Source of the DNA: Symbiodinium natans
Lineage: Eukaryota > Sar > Dinophyceae > Suessiales > Symbiodiniaceae
NCBI GenBank assembly: GCA_905221605.1
Contig: CAJNDS010002001.1
Coordinates: 1,005,001-1,069,000 of the forward strand
Length of the DNA stretch: 64,000 nt
Direction: 5' to 3'
The notes under the pieces were generated by a model. The model saw nothing but the letters and a program-made list of their open reading frames with translations, was not told where the DNA came from and ran no database searches. Positions within the stretch are counted from its first letter, which is position 1; each line of letters begins with the position of its first letter. Below are positions 9,601-19,659 of the stretch, one piece after another. The position numbers and the translations under genes are program-made.

Positions 9601-11999
9601 GTCAAACCTTTAAGCACAGGAGCCATCTGTACAACTCCGTGATGTACACTACGCTGGACAAAAGGCAGCCAGAGGTCCCAGGAGGTTTCCCCGACCGAAG
9701 TGTGGCGCAAGGGCTTACGTAGGTAAGCAGTCTCGGATGTCCAGGTGTACTGGTGTAGCACATGATCATCAGGGACTTCCCGTCGACCTCTGGCCAACAT
9801 CTCAGGCCTAGCAAAAACTTGGGTCTTGGCGGGATTGAACTGAAGTCCAATGGTGTGCAAGGCCTGCTGTATCCTGGGGAGAAGTCGCTTAGCCACAGTC
9901 CAGTCATCAAAATGTAAAATAAGATCATCAACAAAAAGCCATCCCCATTGACCGAAAAAACTGCTTTCACCTTCAGACTCCCATTGTGTGAACTGCTCTT
10001 GCACCACATGACCTATGAGGTAACTGAACAAAATAGAGCTGAAAGTGTGCCCCTGTTGTATTCCCCTAGTCTGGTCAATATGCCACTCCTCCCCTTGGTA
10101 CACAAAGCGAAGCGAAGGTCTGCATATAACCCGGAGAAGCTGAAGGGCTTCACGCGCAAGCTCCGGATTCGTATGGTCACAAACAAATCTGGCCACGGAT
10201 GCATGGTGGATACTGTCAAAAGCCGCCTGCATATCAGCATTGACCCAAACCCTACTCTTGTCAGCAATACTTTCGCAGTAAGTTTGCCAGTGTGCTGAGG
10301 CTAGCGCATCCGCGACTTGCCCTCCCGGCAGGCCACCAAACTGGCATGGCGCCACCGGCCAGCAACCCACGAGACGACGAACCAGCAGTGTGCAAAACAG
10401 TTTAGTAGAAGCTTCAACGAGGTTTATGGGGCGTATCTGTGCAGGAGTGACAACCTCAGCAAGTTTTGGGACAAGCGTCACAAAACTGCAGTGTATCTCT
10501 GTCGGGTGCTCTGAGGATTCAAGCAGACTGTTCAAAAATTCCCGCAAAATCAAGCGTCCGTCCGGCATTGACCACATGGCAACCAAGAGTTCATACGAGA
10601 TCCCACTGAGGCCCGTGGACTTCCCCATCTTACCCTTACTCAGACCAGCAGCAATCTCCTCCTCACTAAAATATTTGATGGCAAACTCACCAGTGGCAAG
10701 CTGAAGATCTCGGAAGATAGATTCGACTGACACCTCTTGTTCAGCGGGAATCTGCGGACTGAAGAGTTCACGAAAGTGCTCCTTGACACATCGAGCAGCA
10801 GCATCAACGTCACCACCTTTGGCCCGAACCAGTCCACTCATGTCAGAATGTTGTCTAGTACGATTGCGAAGGTAACGAATAGACTGCGCATGACCATCAG
10901 CTGCTGCTTTTTCAAGTTCCTGCAACCAGGCAAGCTTCTCTGCCCGGCGCCTGGCAAGCACCAGCCTCGTGAGTTCCAGTCTGCGTGCTGCATCATGACA
11001 CTCTCGTCGCTGACGACAAAGGTCTTTAAGGCTTTGGCTATCCCTGAACTTCTGGGAGGGCGTGGGATAAGTGGCCACTGCTTGTACTTGCTTGAGGGAT
11101 TCCCACTTGCCATGCAGACTAAGCTCAGCGAAACCGTCTCTGACAGAAGGGAGCACATCTCCAAGATTGGCTCCAACACTCCAGCGGCCACACTTGCCCT
11201 TATTGGGTCTTTTTCGGGCTTTGCGTCCTTTAGTCATGGGACGAGCTTCAAGTAGGAGGTGTAACGTGATCCTGTCATGGTCAGAGCCTATTGCAGTTCT
11301 GGAACCATCATGGACCTGTAGTCTGGGGGGCTGGGCAATGTGTCTGCACAACTTGGAGGCAAGCTTGCGGCTAACATACGCATAGTCCAACTCAGTAGAG
11401 GAATGCCTACCGTGTCTCGTCGGGACTCCAGCACGAAAGCAGACATATCCAAAGGAATTGAACAGAGCATCTAATTGAATGGCTCGGGCTGTCCCAAACT
11501 CTGCATTAAAGTCACCAATGAAAATCGCATCATCGTCCTGGTGTGTGTTGCTATGCTTAGCGATCTCATCGAGGCTGGCGTTGAAAATATCATCGCTGTT
11601 GTCATTGTGAGGCAAGTGGACTGAATAAACCCATCTATGCTCATTGGTAACAGCTTCAATGTAGTGAACCCCTATCAATCGCTCAGCTTTGCAGGACTCA
11701 AGAACACAATCAACGCCTGCACGGTTGAGCAATATCACCTGGGCTAAGTGGGATTGAAGGTCACTGGTACCTAGAGCAATGTAGGCCTGATGTTCATTGT
11801 CATCAAAAATGAATTCACGTAAAGAACCGGCTTCAGCAGGGGCCCCAGGCTTCTCCACCAAAGAGCTCGTTCCTCCCACCTCTTGAAGGGAGAGGACATC
11901 CACAACGTTGTGCTCAAGCCTAAGCCAGTCCAGGATAAAAGGTAATGGTTTGCCTTGCACGTTCCAAGAGTCAGCATGCATGAAGTTCAGCTTGGGCAT
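9492..11999 (-). CDS. LINE ORF2: endonuclease and reverse transcriptase
   Basis: An 835-residue ORF from ATG. Residues 1-250 form an exonuclease-endonuclease-phosphatase domain, with LSLQE at 36-40, GDFNAEFG at 162-169 and SDHD at 239-242, the metal and phosphate-binding motifs of the APE-type LINE endonuclease. A basic linker follows. Residues about 440-760 are the reverse transcriptase: IRPINL, the NADMQAAFDSIHH block with the first catalytic Asp (588-600), GIQQG at 646-650 and FVDD at 699-702, the catalytic pair in the variant FVDD instead of YADD, then a NPAKTQVF block. The protein nicks target DNA and primes cDNA synthesis on it. The frame breaks near residue 830, so the thumb/C-terminal part continues in other frames. 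Confidence 0.95.
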   Translation of the reverse strand: MPKLNFMHADSWNVQGKPLPFILDWLRLEHNVVDVLSLQEVGGTSSLVEKPGAPAEAGSLREFIFDDNEHQAYIALGTSDLQSHLAQVILLNRAGVDCVLESCKAERLIGVHYIEAVTNEHRWVYSVHLPHNDNSDDIFNASLDEIAKHSNTHQDDDAIFIGDFNAEFGTARAIQLDALFNSFGYVCFRAGVPTRHGRHSSTELDYAYVSRKLASKLCRHIAQPPRLQVHDGSRTAIGSDHDRITLHLLLEARPMTKGRKARKRPNKGKCGRWSVGANLGDVLPSVRDGFAELSLHGKWESLKQVQAVATYPTPSQKFRDSQSLKDLCRQRRECHDAARRLELTRLVLARRRAEKLAWLQELEKAAADGHAQSIRYLRNRTRQHSDMSGLVRAKGGDVDAAARCVKEHFRELFSPQIPAEQEVSVESIFRDLQLATGEFAIKYFSEEEIAAGLSKGKMGKSTGLSGISYELLVAMWSMPDGRLILREFLNSLLESSEHPTEIHCSFVTLVPKLAEVVTPAQIRPINLVEASTKLFCTLLVRRLVGCWPVAPCQFGGLPGGQVADALASAHWQTYCESIADKSRVWVNADMQAAFDSIHHASVARFVCDHTNPELAREALQLLRVICRPSLRFVYQGEEWHIDQTRGIQQGHTFSSILFSYLIGHVVQEQFTQWESEGESSFFGQWGWLFVDDLILHFDDWTVAKRLLPRIQQALHTIGLQFNPAKTQVFARPEMLARGRREVPDDHVLHQYTWTSETAYLRKPLRHTSVGETSWDLWLPFVQRSVHHGVVQMAPVLKGLTWAQPALALHLLNRYVGSKWLWATRCWSLQHLVSKR

Positions 12000-12011
12000 C
12001 TGTACAAGTTG

Positions 12012-13085
12012 TCAGGCTTGGAACTCTTGCAACTTAATTGTAACATCGGCTGCTTCCTTCCCGGTCACCCCTCCCAACGCAGTCAAGTTGAAGTGGAATC
12101 GCGTGTGCTCGCCCTCCCCAAGGACCTTGGAAGTAACTGTTTCGCACTCCGTCGCATAGAGGTCCTGAAGTGCTGCGGCTGCAACACGTCTTGTGCCAAT
12201 CCAAATTATCTGCCTGGACCATCCAATCTCCATCTCAGGTTTGGGAGCTTCACCCCAAATGCTAGCAAGGCATTCTTGGGCCTTGCGAGTGATTCTGTTC
12301 TTCTGTCTCCGGGCTGGAGTCCTGGACGGTGCCATCCACATGAGAGGTCCCATAGCTGTAGCTCGCTGGTTTGAGTATTTGTTCTGCATGATATAGAACC
12401 TTTCGGCAGATTCTCCAGGGGGCAGGCTGGAAAGGAAGATGTGCCCAACCTGGGCCCTCTGGCCAAAAACAACCATGCGTTCAATGGACTGAGAATGACA
12501 CGGTTCAAAACCACGAACTAGTCCTTCCATGTCTGACATGATCACTCGTTTCGATGTGTCGAAAGGCCACCCTCCAACAACAACGTGGCAATGGTCGGTT
12601 TCCTCCGCCGATGAAGTAAAAGAGGGGGCACTTTGAGCAGGAAGGGGGGCGCCAGAATTCCTACCATGCGATCTTCCCGTCAAGTACTGAGACCACGGAT
12701 CCGTAGCTGTGTCCTGCCCCAGCCTTTGCTTGGTACTGCTGGAAGTCTTGGCCTCCGAGCGCCCCTCCATGACAAGTTGGTGTAACTTGTCTACCTTTTC
12801 TGCAAGGCCATCCACTCTGGGGTCGCGTGTAGGGTCTTCCGCCCTAGCTTCCAAAGCAAGCAATCTAGTGTTGTAGTCACCCATCATCGACTTCATCTCT
12901 CTAAAGCCTGCTGAAAACGAAGCCTGTAAACCAGAGACCCAAGCTGGGACCAACTCTCCACCATCATCGGGCCTAGCTTCAGGGTGCACAGCTAATTCAT
13001 CTTCACGCTTTCTCTTTGATGGGCTTTCTTCACCTGAGGGGGCTGATAGCTCCTCTTCATCGATTGCAACCGTCGGCACAGCCAT
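12012..13085 (-). CDS. LINE ORF1 protein, RNA-binding type
   Basis: A 357-residue ORF starting with ATG. It has a basic nuclear-localisation-like stretch (SKRKRED) near residues 22-30 and a predicted coiled coil at about residues 50-110 rich in Leu, Glu and Lys. A C-terminal half at about 165-290 looks like an RRM fold: HVVVGGWPF resembles RNP2, with a later hydrophobic GHIFLSSL strand. ORF1 proteins of this class coat the element RNA and act as chaperones in the ribonucleoprotein. The ORF is intact. It ends with TGA followed by C, and ORF2 starts 12 nt later in the same frame. RRM assignment is by pattern only. Confidence 0.8.
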   Translation of the reverse strand: MAVPTVAIDEEELSAPSGEESPSKRKREDELAVHPEARPDDGGELVPAWVSGLQASFSAGFREMKSMMGDYNTRLLALEARAEDPTRDPRVDGLAEKVDKLHQLVMEGRSEAKTSSSTKQRLGQDTATDPWSQYLTGRSHGRNSGAPLPAQSAPSFTSSAEETDHCHVVVGGWPFDTSKRVIMSDMEGLVRGFEPCHSQSIERMVVFGQRAQVGHIFLSSLPPGESAERFYIMQNKYSNQRATAMGPLMWMAPSRTPARRQKNRITRKAQECLASIWGEAPKPEMEIGWSRQIIWIGTRRVAAAALQDLYATECETVTSKVLGEGEHTRFHFNLTALGGVTGKEAADVTIKLQEFQA

Positions 13086-13245
13086 GAATCGGAGAAGGAC
13101 AAGAACTCAAGAAGGAATTTTAAGCCGAAACCCTTGAGCCGTAGCCATTAAAACCCTAAAACCCTAAACCGGCGGGGGGGTTCTTTTTTTTAAAAGGTGT
13201 GGCTCGGACGCTTTTTTTTTTAAAGGTGTGGCTCAGCTTGGCTTC

Positions 13246-13870
13246 GCAAATACTGTAAAAAGCAGCACTTCTGCGTTTAGAGAGGCTGCAAATACTGTAA
13301 ATAGCAGCATTTCTGCGTTGTCAGAGGCTTCAAATATTTCAAATGGCAGCATTTCTGCGTTGTCAGAGGCTTCAAATACTGTAAATAGCAGCATTTCTGC
13401 GTTGTCAGAGGCTGCAAATACTGTAAATAGCAGCATTTCTGCGTTGTCAGAGGCTGCAAATTCTGCACCAATACTATAAATAGCAGCATTTCTGCGTTGT
13501 CAGAGGCTTCAAATACTGTAAATAGCAGCATTTCTGCGTTGTCAGAAGCTTCCAAGACTATAAATAGCAGCATTTCTGTGTTGTCAGCGGCTTCCAATAC
13601 TGTAAATAGCAGCATTTCTGCGTCAGAGGCTTCAAGTACTGCAAATAGCAGAGTTTCTGCGTTGCGTTGGCTGCAAATACTGTACGTAGCAGCATTTCTG
13701 ACATCAAATGTATATAGCAGCATTTCTGGGTTTTTCAGACGCTGCAACGAAGGGCATAAATCGCAGCATTACTGTGTTTTCAGAGGCTTCAGATACTGTA
13801 AATGGCAGCATTTCTGCGTTGTCAGACACTGCAAATACTGTAAATAGCAGCATTTCTGTGTTTTCAGAGG
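13246..13870 (+). repeat. 42-bp minisatellite
   Basis: About 14-15 tandem copies of a 42-bp unit with core AATAGCAGCATTTCTGCGTT and variable CAGAGGCTTC. The period is a multiple of three, so parts stay open in several frames (NTVNSSISALSEAS repeated on the plus strand, and open frames on the minus). I do not regard this as a real protein. Copies become degenerate towards the right end. Confidence 0.92.
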
Positions 13871-14117
13871 TTGGATATAAATCATATGCTCTTATATAAA
13901 CATGTAAAGATAAATAAATAATATATATACATATATATATATATACAGTTATTTGTTGATTTATATTTATTATTTCAAAATTGTATACGATAATATGCTA
14001 TTTAGTATTGTATATATATATATAGATATATAATACACTATCTATCTATATATATATATGTATATGTATATGTATATGTAAATGCAAATGTAAATGTAAA
14101 TGTAAATGTATATGTAA
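13871..14117. repeat. AT-rich block with TA and TATATG runs
   Basis: Low-complexity DNA dominated by TA, TATATG and AATGTAA runs, bridging the minisatellite and the 110-bp satellite. No gene. Confidence 0.9.
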
Positions 14118-16275
14118 AAGCGGGGGGTTGGGGGGGGCGCAGCCCCCCCCCCCATTTGCAAACTCAATGCTTGCATGTAGGTTTCAAGATTCATATGCTT
14201 TGAAGCAAGCTTGCACGGCTTAAAAAAGCAGGGGGGTTGGGGGGGGCACAGCCCCCCCCCCATTTGCAAACTCAATGCTTGCATGATGGGTTTCAAAAAG
14301 ATTCATATGCTTTGAAACAAGCTTGCACGGCTTAAAAAAGCGGGGGGGTTGGGGGGGGCACAGCCCCCCCCATTTGCAAACTCAATGCTTGCATGATGGG
14401 TTTCAAAAAGATTCATATGCTTTGAAGCAAGCTTGCACGGCTAAAAAAAAGCGGGGGGGTTGGGGGGGGCGCAGCCCCCCCCATTTGCAAACTCAATGCT
14501 TGCATGATGGGTTTCAAAAAGATTCATATGCTTTAAAACAAGCTTGCACGGCTTAAAAAAGTGGGGGGGTTGGGGGGGGCGCAGCCCCCCCCATTTGCAA
14601 ACTCAATGCTTGCATGTAGGTTTCAAGACGGCTAAAAAAGCGGTGGGGTTGGGGGGGGCGCAGCCCCCCCATTTTGCAAACTCAATGCTTGCAGTGTAGG
14701 TTTCAAATTTCAATGCCTTTGAAGCAAGCTTGCAACGGCTAAAAAGCGGCGGTTGGGTGGGGGGCGCAAACCCCCCCCATTTGCAAATCAATGCTTGCAT
14801 ATTGGTGTTCAAGATTCATATGCTGTTAACAAGCTTCACGGTTTAAAACAGCAGCGGGGGGTTTTGGGGGCGAAGCCCCCCCATTTGCAAACTCAATGCT
14901 TCATGATGGGTTTCAGATTGATATGCTTTGAAGCAAGCTTGCACGGCTAAAAAAAAGCGGGGGGGTTGGGGGGGGCGCAGCCCCCCCCATTTGCAAACAC
15001 AATGCTTGCATGATGGGTTTCAAAAAAAAGTTTCATATGCTTTGGAGCAAGCTTGCACGGCTTAAACAAAGCGGGGGGGTTGGGGGGGGGCGCAGCCCCC
15101 CCATTTGCAAACACAATGCTTGCATGATGGGTTTCAAAAAAAGTTTCATATGCTCTGAAGCAAGCTTGCACGGCTTAAAAAAAGTGGGGGGGTTGGGGGG
15201 GGGGGCAGCCCCACCCCCCCCAATTTGCAAACGCAAGCTTGCAGGATGCGTATTCAAAAAAGATTTCATATGCTTGAAGCAAGTTTGCACGGCTTAGAAA
15301 AGCCGTGGGGTTGGGGGGGGGGGGGGGCAGCCCCCCATTTGCAAACACAATGCTTGCATGATGGGTTTCAAAAAAAGTTTCAATATGCTTTGAAGCAAGC
15401 TTGCACGGCTTAAAAAAAGCGGGGGGGTTGGGGGGGGGCGCAGCCCCCCCCATTTGCAAACACAATGCTTGCATGATGGGTTTCAAAAAAAGTTTCATAC
15501 GCTTTGAAGCAAGCTTGCACGGCTTAAAAAAAGGGGGGGGGTTGGGGGCGGCGCAGCCCCCCCCATTTGCAAACACAATGCTTGCATGATGGGTTTCAAA
15601 AAAAGTTTCATATGCTTTGAAGCAAGCTTGCACGGCTTAAAAAGAAGCGGGGGGGTTGGGCGGGGCGCAGCCCCCCCCCATTTGCAAACACAATGCTTGC
15701 ATGATGGGTTTCAAAAAAGTTTCAGATGCTTTGCAGCAAGCTTGCACGGCTTAAAAAAAGCGGGGGGGTTGGGGGGGGCGCAGCCCCCCCCATTTGCAAA
15801 CACAATGCTTGCATGATGGGTTTCAATAAAAGTTTCATATGCTTTGAAGCAAGCTTGCACGGCTTAAAAAAAGCGAGGGGTTGGGGGGGGCGCAGCCCCC
15901 CCCCCCATTTGCAAACACAATGCCTGCATGATGGGTTTCAAAAAAAAGTTTCATATGCTTTGAAGCAAGCTTGCACGGCTTAAAAAAAAGGCGGGGGTTG
16001 GGGGGGCGGCAGCCCCCCCTATGTTTGCAAAACACAATGCGGCATGATGGGTTTTTTTTTCAAAAAAAAAGTTTAAGGTGACTCATCTGCTTTGAAGCAA
16101 GCTTTGCACGGCTAAAAAAAGCGGGGGGGTTGGGGGGGGCGCAGCCCCCCCCATTTGCAAACACAAGGCCTGCATGATGGGTTTCAAACAAAGTTTCATA
16201 TGCTTTGAAGCAAGCTTGCACGGCTAAAAAAAAGCGGGGGGGGGGGAGGGGGCGCAGCCCCCCCCATTTGCAAAC
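14118..16275 (+). repeat. Tandem satellite of about 110 bp with a G-run/C-run hairpin
   Basis: About 20 head-to-tail copies, spaced 100-130 bp. Each unit has a G-rich stretch of the form G(6-8)TTG(7-9), a short GCGCAG loop, a C(7-9) stretch, then CATTTGCAAACNCAATGCTT, GCATGATGGGTTTC, an A-run, TCATATGCTTTGAAGCAAGC and TTGCACGGCTTA. The G-run pairs with the C-run to form a strong hairpin, and the G-run alone could fold as a quadruplex. TTTGAAGCAAGCTTGC adds a second AAGCAAGCTTG palindrome. Spacing is not divisible by three and copies differ mostly by homopolymer length. Inverted and decayed copies occur near 18430-18570 and 35550-35710. Confidence 0.95.
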
Positions 16276-16312
16276 ACAATCTTTCTCTCTTTCTTTCTTG
16301 CTTTCTCTCTTT

Positions 16313-16405
<93 letters not shown>

Positions 16406-16410
16406 GAAGT
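16313..16410. repeat. (ACT)n microsatellite
   Basis: About 30 ACT/TAC triplets, followed by degraded GTAGCAG and CGTCGT triplets to about 16480. Apparent poly-Ser and poly-Leu frames here are artefacts. Confidence 0.95.
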
Positions 16411-16514
16411 AGCAGTAGCAGTGGTAGTAGTGGTACTACTGCTACTCGTCGTAGTACTAGTCGTCGTCCTCGTCATCGTCGTACAGTACGGTACAGTACA
16501 GTATTGTGTCCTAT

Positions 16515-16552
16515 AGTATAGTATAGTATAGTATACTATACTATACTATACT
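16515..16552. repeat. 38-bp perfect palindrome
   Basis: A perfect inverted repeat with no spacer, centred at 16533/16534 on GTATAC and built of AGTAT and ATACT 5-mers. It could extrude as a cruciform. The next base pair outward, on each side, does not match. Confidence 0.9.
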
Positions 16553-16559
16553 CCAGTAG

Positions 16560-17010
16560 AGTATACTACATATATATATATATATATTTATCTTATATAA
16601 ACTATATATATTCTAGATACTTTGTGTATATGTATATATATAGACATACGCAGAGTAAATTTACTATAATATACATATTTATATATATGATGTACTATAT
16701 ATATATATATTATGCTTTATATATACTATGTATATTTATATTTTTGTTTGTTGTCTGTACTATGTATACCAGATATACTATATCTACTATATATATATAT
16801 ATATATATATACTGTATGTACAGTATCTCCTATATATCATATTTATATATACTATAAACGCTATATGTATACTATGTAGACTATATATCGAGTATATATA
16901 TACATACCATATATTTCTTACATGTATGTCGTCCATGAAATAAGTATCTATATGTATATGTATATCTAGTCATATATATATATATATTAACGTATATATA
17001 TATATATACA
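16560..17010. repeat. AT-rich (TA)n region
   Basis: 450 bp dominated by TATATA and TATAC runs with no coding signal. Confidence 0.9.
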
Positions 17011-17044
17011 TTAGCGGGTTTAGGGTTCAGGGGTTCAAGGCTTC

Positions 17045-18216
<1,172 letters not shown>

Positions 18217-18429
18217 GTTTGCTTCCTGTCTTGAGACTGGAGAACACGAGGACCCCAGAAAAAAAAAAAAGGGAAGCAAAAAAACAAAAAAAAAGGGAAG
18301 CAAAAAAAAACGCCCTCCCCGAACAACCCCCCAAACTCGAAACCCCGAAAACCGGACCCAAAAAAAACTGTAAGCCCTGAACCCCAAAAAATCCTGGACC
18401 CTAAACCCTACATACCCCTAAACCCATGC

Positions 18430-18570
18430 GAGCATTATGTTTGCAAATGGGGGGCTGCGCCCCTCCCCAAGCTCCCCCGAGCTTTTTCTTTTTTCGAACC
18501 CCATCATGCGTGTGGTGTGTTTGCAAATGGGAGGGGGGGCTGCGCTCCCCCGCCCCCCAACCCCCCTGCT
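18430..18570 (-). repeat. Two inverted, diverged copies of the 110-bp satellite
   Basis: Two copies of the TTTGCAAATG plus G-run/C-run block lie in the opposite orientation to the main array, separated by a GAACCCCATCATGCGTG segment that matches the GATGGGTTTC part of the unit. The 1.2-kb polypyrimidine tract thus lies between oppositely oriented satellite copies. Confidence 0.8.
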
Positions 18571-18579
18571 TGTCAAGCC

Positions 18580-19230
18580 GCGATTGAGCCCGATCTCTTC
18601 CAGATAGGTCCCTATGCCTAAAAACCCCCAAAAATGCCCGAAGCCCGAAGCCCTAAAAACCCCTAAACCCTAAAAGCCCCGAAACCCCAAACCCCAAAAA
18701 GCCCCCGAACGCTTAACCCTAAACAACCCTAAAGCCCAAAAAAACCTGAGCCCTAAACCGAAAAAACCCTAAACCCATAAACTCTTAACAAACCCTAAAC
18801 CCTAAATCCTAAAAACCCGAAATCCTAAATCCCAAAAGGCCCCTAAACCCTACACCCTACAACCCCTAAACCCTAAACCCTAAAATATCGACCCCCCAAA
18901 ACCCTAAAAACCCGAAACCCTATACCCCAAAAAGCCCCTAAAGCCAAAACCCTGAAAACACCTACAACCTAAAACCCCTGAGCCCTAAACCGAAAAACCC
19001 TAAACCCTGAAAACCCCTAAACTCTAAACAAACCCTAAACCCTAAACCCCCAAAAAAACCCAAACCCAAAACCCTTAAACCCCCTAAACCCGAAGCCCGA
19101 AAACCCCTATACCCTAACCCCTAAAAACCCCTAAAACCCCAAAAACCCCTAAACCCTCGAACTGCACGGGAGCCTAAGCACCCCAAAAAAAAACCGAAAA
19201 ACCCCCCAAACCCTCGAACTGCATGGGAGA
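18580..19230. repeat. Decayed CCCTAAA / CCCCAAA repeats
   Basis: 600 bp of irregular CCCTAAA-like words (CCCTAAAAACCCC, CCCGAAG, CCCAAAAA) with no long perfect array. No gene. Confidence 0.85.
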
Positions 19231-19659
19231 GGAGTAGGCTTCGGGGGTTCAGGTGTTTTCTGGTTTTCGACTCAGGGGCCTTGACGCAGCAATCACTCTG
19301 ATAACTCGAGCAGAGTGCTAGATTCTTCAGGGCTGCTGGCTTCCTTCCCGCGATTCAATGAAGTGCCCGCTGCTGCTATTGCCGGACGATTGGCCGCACT
19401 CAACCTCCTACTGGATCTCACATGATTGGCAGCTGGAAGTTCGGGTGACCCAAATCTGAAAGCACGTCTAAATCATGAACACGTCCTCACAGTGCTGGTA
19501 AAGCTGTGCAAGTAAGCATGGCAGAAGCCCGGTTTCTGCTTCGGGTCTTGTTACGTCGCACTGGCTTTTGTTGCATTAAAGAAGAATTGAAATTGGAGAG
19601 CAGCAAGAGAAGAAATGAGCTTCAAGTGGCAAAGATGGCCCCGACAATCTCTGAGCCGT

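Larger units (their letters stand above)
8620..13165 (-). mobile_element. Non-LTR retrotransposon (LINE) with two ORFs
   Basis: A minus-strand LINE about 4.5 kb long. It holds ORF1 (13085-12012), ORF2 (11999-9492, with a decayed continuation to 8709), a 3' UTR of about 85 nt and a short A-tract (GCAAAAAA) immediately before a TTTTAGGG array. The 5' side, near 13148-13166, also carries CCCTAAAA units. The element therefore lies inside, or targets, telomere-like repeat, as TRAS and SART LINEs do in insects. Its 3' end is 207 bp upstream of the first recognised EF-hand exon, so it may sit in an intron or 5' region of that gene. No long target-site duplication is visible because both flanks are repeats. 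Confidence 0.92.

Noticed and set aside
13125-13145. Relic of a dinoflagellate spliced leader in front of LINE ORF1
   Set aside because: Only GGCTCAAG (8 nt) of the leader end matches on the minus strand; the rest does not align, so chance is likely.
13246-13870. CRISPR-like array
   Set aside because: Repeats are contiguous 42-bp units without unique spacers, in a eukaryotic setting with no cas genes.
14042-16035. Many ORFs of 60-150 codons
   Set aside because: They are the 110-bp satellite read in different frames and change frame from unit to unit.
16060-16516. Poly-Ser and poly-Leu ORFs
   Set aside because: Generated by the (ACT)n microsatellite.
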